This document shows positions 12,406 to 14,812 of a stretch of 14,812 nt of DNA, piece by piece. Source of the stretch: CAYUYH01 sp964449175 (lineage in GTDB: Bacteria > Planctomycetota > Phycisphaerae > SM23-33); assembly GCA_964449175.1 (NCBI GenBank), contig CAYUYH010000034.1, positions 1 to 14,812 on the forward strand. Reading direction: 5' to 3'. Numbering within the stretch: the stretch's first letter is position 1; the number at the start of each line of letters is the position of its first letter. The notes beneath the pieces were generated by a model. The model was not told the origin of the DNA, searched no databases, and saw only the letters and a list, made by a program, of their open reading frames with translations. The translations under genes were made by a program, and so were the position numbers.

Positions 12406-14812
12406 CTAGTTCCGCCGGCACAGCGGGCGATATGGGCAGGCCGGGCACAGCTCGCTGTCGCCGCGGGCGAACTGTCCGCCGCGCCGTGCGTCGATCAGCC
12501 GCTGGGCGGCGCCGGCCAGGCGGGCGGCGCCGTCTTGCATCGCGTCAGGCGTCATCGTGAGGCTGTGCGTCAGCCCCGGGCGAAGGTAGTACAGCACCGC
12601 CACTGCCGGCGGCTGGCCCAGGTGCCGCCCGGCCGCCGCCGCATAGGCCAGGAGCTGGAGTTCGTACGCCCGCGAGTGCTCAGCCAGCCGCCGCGGGGCG
12701 ACGCGGTCGGACTTGTAGTCCACGATCCGCCACTGCCCGGCCTGGTCGGCGTAGAGCAGGTCGATCTGCCCGCGCAGCGTCGCCGGCCCGGCCGACGTCG
12801 CAAAGTCCAGCTCGCGCAGCATCGTCCGCGCCTCGCCGAGCGAGCCGAGCAGCGGATGGGCCCGCAGCTTGGCCAGCATCTCCTCGAACTCACCCGCCGC
12901 GGCGTCCAGGTCGATCGCCTCGTCCAGCTCCAGGCGGGCGGCCGCCGCCGCGACGAGCGATCGCGCCGGCGCGGGGTCGCGGAAGTCCAGCATCTCCATG
13001 CACAGGTGCAGCAGCGTGCCGAGCGCAGCGGGGTCGATGGCGGGGCCGTCCGCCTTGCCGCCGGGCTGATCTTCGCCGAGCGGTTCAGCGGCTAGGCCCG
13101 CGGGGACGCGCAGCTCGTGGCGCCAGCGATAGAGCATCGGGCATCGGGCGAAGTCGTTCAGAGCCGTGACGGCCAACTCCACGCGGGCGGCGGAGACCGG
13201 CAGCGGGCCTACCAGCGGCGGCGCGGGCACATCCGCCGGCGCGGCGGCCAATATCCGCTCGGCCAGATCCTCGCCGCTTATCGCAGCCGTCAGCATCTTC
13301 TCGCCGCGCGACCTTCCGCCCCGGTCGCCGTCCCCGCTCGACGGCAAGACGACCTTCAGCTCCGCGGTGTACCCCTCGCCGTAGGCGATCGCGCCCGCGC
13401 CGCCATCCATCGCTCGGCGGATGCCCAGCACCTCGTCCAGGTTGCACAGGAATGAACCCTTCCACCGGAACGGCCCGGCGCCCTTGTCCGTCCGCCAGTC
13501 GGCGCCGACCAGCACGACGTGGTCGCGGGCCCGCGTGACCGCGACGTACAGCTTGCGGATGTCCTCGCTGGCCTCGTCGCGGCGCTCCATCGCCTTGGCC
13601 AGGCGGAACGACAGCGGCAGCTCAACGGCGTCGCGCTGGTCATCGTCGCCGTTCTCATCGTCCTCGTCGTCGGCGCCGTTGGCCTTGAGCTTCAGCGTCA
13701 GCCCCCAGTCGCTGCGGCACAGCAGCGTCCCGCTCTTCCGGTCCCGGCCGTCGTGGCCGGCGTTCAGGTCCGGTATGACCACCACGGGGAACTCCAGCCC
13801 CTTGGCCTTGTGGATGGTCATCAGCCGGACGACGTCGTCCGCCTCGCCGGCGACGGCAGCCTGCTCGTAGCGCGACTCGGACAGGGTCAGCTCGTCCATC
13901 CGCGCGATGAAGTCAGCCAGGGCCAGCCCCTCGGCCGTCGCGGCGCGGGCCTGGTCCAGCAGCATCCGCACGTTGCCGAGCATTCGCCGGCCCTGCGGCT
14001 GGGCCAGCAGCACGCCCTCGTAGCCGGTGGCGTCGAGTGTGGCCTGGATGAGCCGGTCGATGCCGCCGGCGTCCTTGTCGCGGTGCAGCCGGGCGACGGT
14101 CCGCCCGGCCAGCTCCAGCGACCGCCGCGACGAGGCATCCAGCCCGTCCGGCAAGTCGCCGCCGGCGATCGTCGGCCAGTATGGCGGGCCGCCGGCCTGG
14201 GCCAGCCGCAGCAGCGCGTTGTCGTCCAGGCCGAACATGCTACCGCGAAGCACGCCGACCAGCGCGATGTCGTCGAACGGGTTGTCGATCGCCCGCAGCG
14301 CGTTCAGGACGTCGTAGACCTCCTGCCGGCGGAAGAAGCCGCTGCCGGCGACGACGTAGTAGGGGATGTCGCGCCGGGCCAGCTCGCGCTCGTAGTCGCC
14401 GCTGGCTGTCATGCGGGCGAAGAGGATGGCGATGTCGCCGGCCTTGACCGCCCGCCAGCCGCCGACCTGCTCGTCCCAGACCTTCCGCTCGCCGTCGGCG
14501 ATCATTCGCTCGATCCGCTCAGCCGTGGCGGCGGCCTGTGCGGCAGCGGCGTCGCCGGCGTTGCGGATGGGTTGGCCGTTGAGATCGCCGGCCAGGATGA
14601 TCTCCGCCGACCCGCCGGGCGGGCAGGCGCTCCGCCGCGCCCTGATCGGCGCGTAGTCGCCGCCCATCAGCGGCGCGAAGACGTGGTTGACGAACGCAGC
14701 GGCTGCCGCGTGCGTGCGGAACGACAGGTCCAGGTCCTCCTGCCTGCCCGCGCCGAGGCGACGGCAAAGGTCCTGGAAGACCTCCACCTGCGCCCCGCGG
14801 AAGCGGTAGATG
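12406..14812 (-). CDS. AddA/RecB-like UvrD helicase with C-terminal PD-(D/E)XK nuclease and Fe-S-type cysteines (partial, N-terminus beyond window)
   Basis: About 801 residues of the C-terminal part are visible; the ATPase (Walker) domain lies past 14812. The fragment opens inside UvrD motif III (IYRFRGAQVEVF) and continues with LDLSFRTHAAAAAFVN (motif IV), VRLMTIHKAKGLEFPVVVIP (motif V) and KLYVAVTRARDHVVLVG (motif VI). The nuclease domain then shows GTLLHLCMEM, GQIDLLY, VDYKSD (12706-12720) and ELQLLAYA. Such proteins process double-strand breaks for recombination. Four cysteines, one before the nuclease core (codon 13141-13143, RCPMLYRW) and three at the end in CPACPYRPLC, have the C...Cx2Cx5C spacing of nuclease domains carrying a 4Fe-4S cluster (AddB, Cas4). 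An AddB partner would be expected upstream, outside the window. Confidence 0.9.
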   Translation of the reverse strand, partial: IYRFRGAQVEVFQDLCRRLGAGRQEDLDLSFRTHAAAAAFVNHVFAPLMGGDYAPIRARRSACPPGGSAEIILAGDLNGQPIRNAGDAAAAQAAATAERIERMIADGERKVWDEQVGGWRAVKAGDIAILFARMTASGDYERELARRDIPYYVVAGSGFFRRQEVYDVLNALRAIDNPFDDIALVGVLRGSMFGLDDNALLRLAQAGGPPYWPTIAGGDLPDGLDASSRRSLELAGRTVARLHRDKDAGGIDRLIQATLDATGYEGVLLAQPQGRRMLGNVRMLLDQARAATAEGLALADFIARMDELTLSESRYEQAAVAGEADDVVRLMTIHKAKGLEFPVVVIPDLNAGHDGRDRKSGTLLCRSDWGLTLKLKANGADDEDDENGDDDQRDAVELPLSFRLAKAMERRDEASEDIRKLYVAVTRARDHVVLVGADWRTDKGAGPFRWKGSFLCNLDEVLGIRRAMDGGAGAIAYGEGYTAELKVVLPSSGDGDRGGRSRGEKMLTAAISGEDLAERILAAAPADVPAPPLVGPLPVSAARVELAVTALNDFARCPMLYRWRHELRVPAGLAAEPLGEDQPGGKADGPAIDPAALGTLLHLCMEMLDFRDPAPARSLVAAAAARLELDEAIDLDAAAGEFEEMLAKLRAHPLLGSLGEARTMLRELDFATSAGPATLRGQIDLLYADQAGQWRIVDYKSDRVAPRRLAEHSRAYELQLLAYAAAAGRHLGQPPAVAVLYYLRPGLTHSLTMTPDAMQDGAARLAGAAQRLIDARRGGQFARGDSELCPACPYRPLCRRN

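Noticed and set aside
12448..12448. Longer araD starting at 12448 with 38 extra residues
   Set aside because: The extension overlaps the end of the helicase-nuclease gene and the araD promoter; family alignment favours the ATG at 12334.

Overview
The window is visibly GC-rich and densely coded, and it reads like a chromosomal segment of a free-living bacterium, most likely a planctomycete (Phycisphaerae-like). That assignment is an inference. It rests on the large exported DUF4139 protein, a Thr/Pro/Gln-rich secreted tail, a short-clade CstA, and intergenic repeats of a kind common in such genomes. No rRNA, tRNA, CRISPR array, integrase, transposase or phage gene is visible.

Layout. (1) Positions 1-3873 lie on the minus strand: a carbon-starvation (CstA) permease cut by the window start, a FliM-like motor-switch protein, and the ribosome-associated GTPase HflX. 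hflX and fliM each have a TATAAT promoter. (2) Positions 4126-9142 lie on the plus strand: an exported calcineurin-like metallophosphatase that lacks a usual catalytic His, an exported DUF4139 protein with a C-terminal coiled coil, and an NAD/metal-dependent GH4 glycosidase. (3) Positions 9322-14812 lie on the minus strand: galactokinase, a thioredoxin-fold CxxC protein, L-ribulose-5-phosphate 4-epimerase (AraD), and the C-terminal part of an AddA/RecB-like helicase-nuclease that runs off the window end. GH4, GalK and AraD together suggest use of galactose- and arabinose-containing plant or algal sugars. galK and araD each have a near-consensus -35 box and a 17-bp spacer, so they need not be co-transcribed with their neighbours.

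The most unusual content is repeated DNA rather than the genes. (a) Four arrays of degenerate 8-bp units (CTGTTAGG-like and ACCGGAAT-like) occur; three begin exactly at the stop codon of a plus-strand gene, and each array is followed by a GC-rich hairpin. (b) Two copies of a REP/BIME-like element with GTAG-headed palindromes flank the thioredoxin-fold gene, share a 43-bp identical core and contain a 33-bp unit that is tandemly duplicated in one copy. One element end supplies the thioredoxin-fold gene's stop codon. (c) A 21-bp palindromic repeat is identical inside two unrelated coding regions (FliM-like and metallophosphatase) and is read in the same frame, giving QVAAGDS in both. No obvious new multi-gene system such as a defence island or biosynthetic cluster is visible. 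The repeats, the metallophosphatase substitution, the GH4 CDGP motif, and the iron-sulfur-type cysteines in the helicase-nuclease are the best leads.
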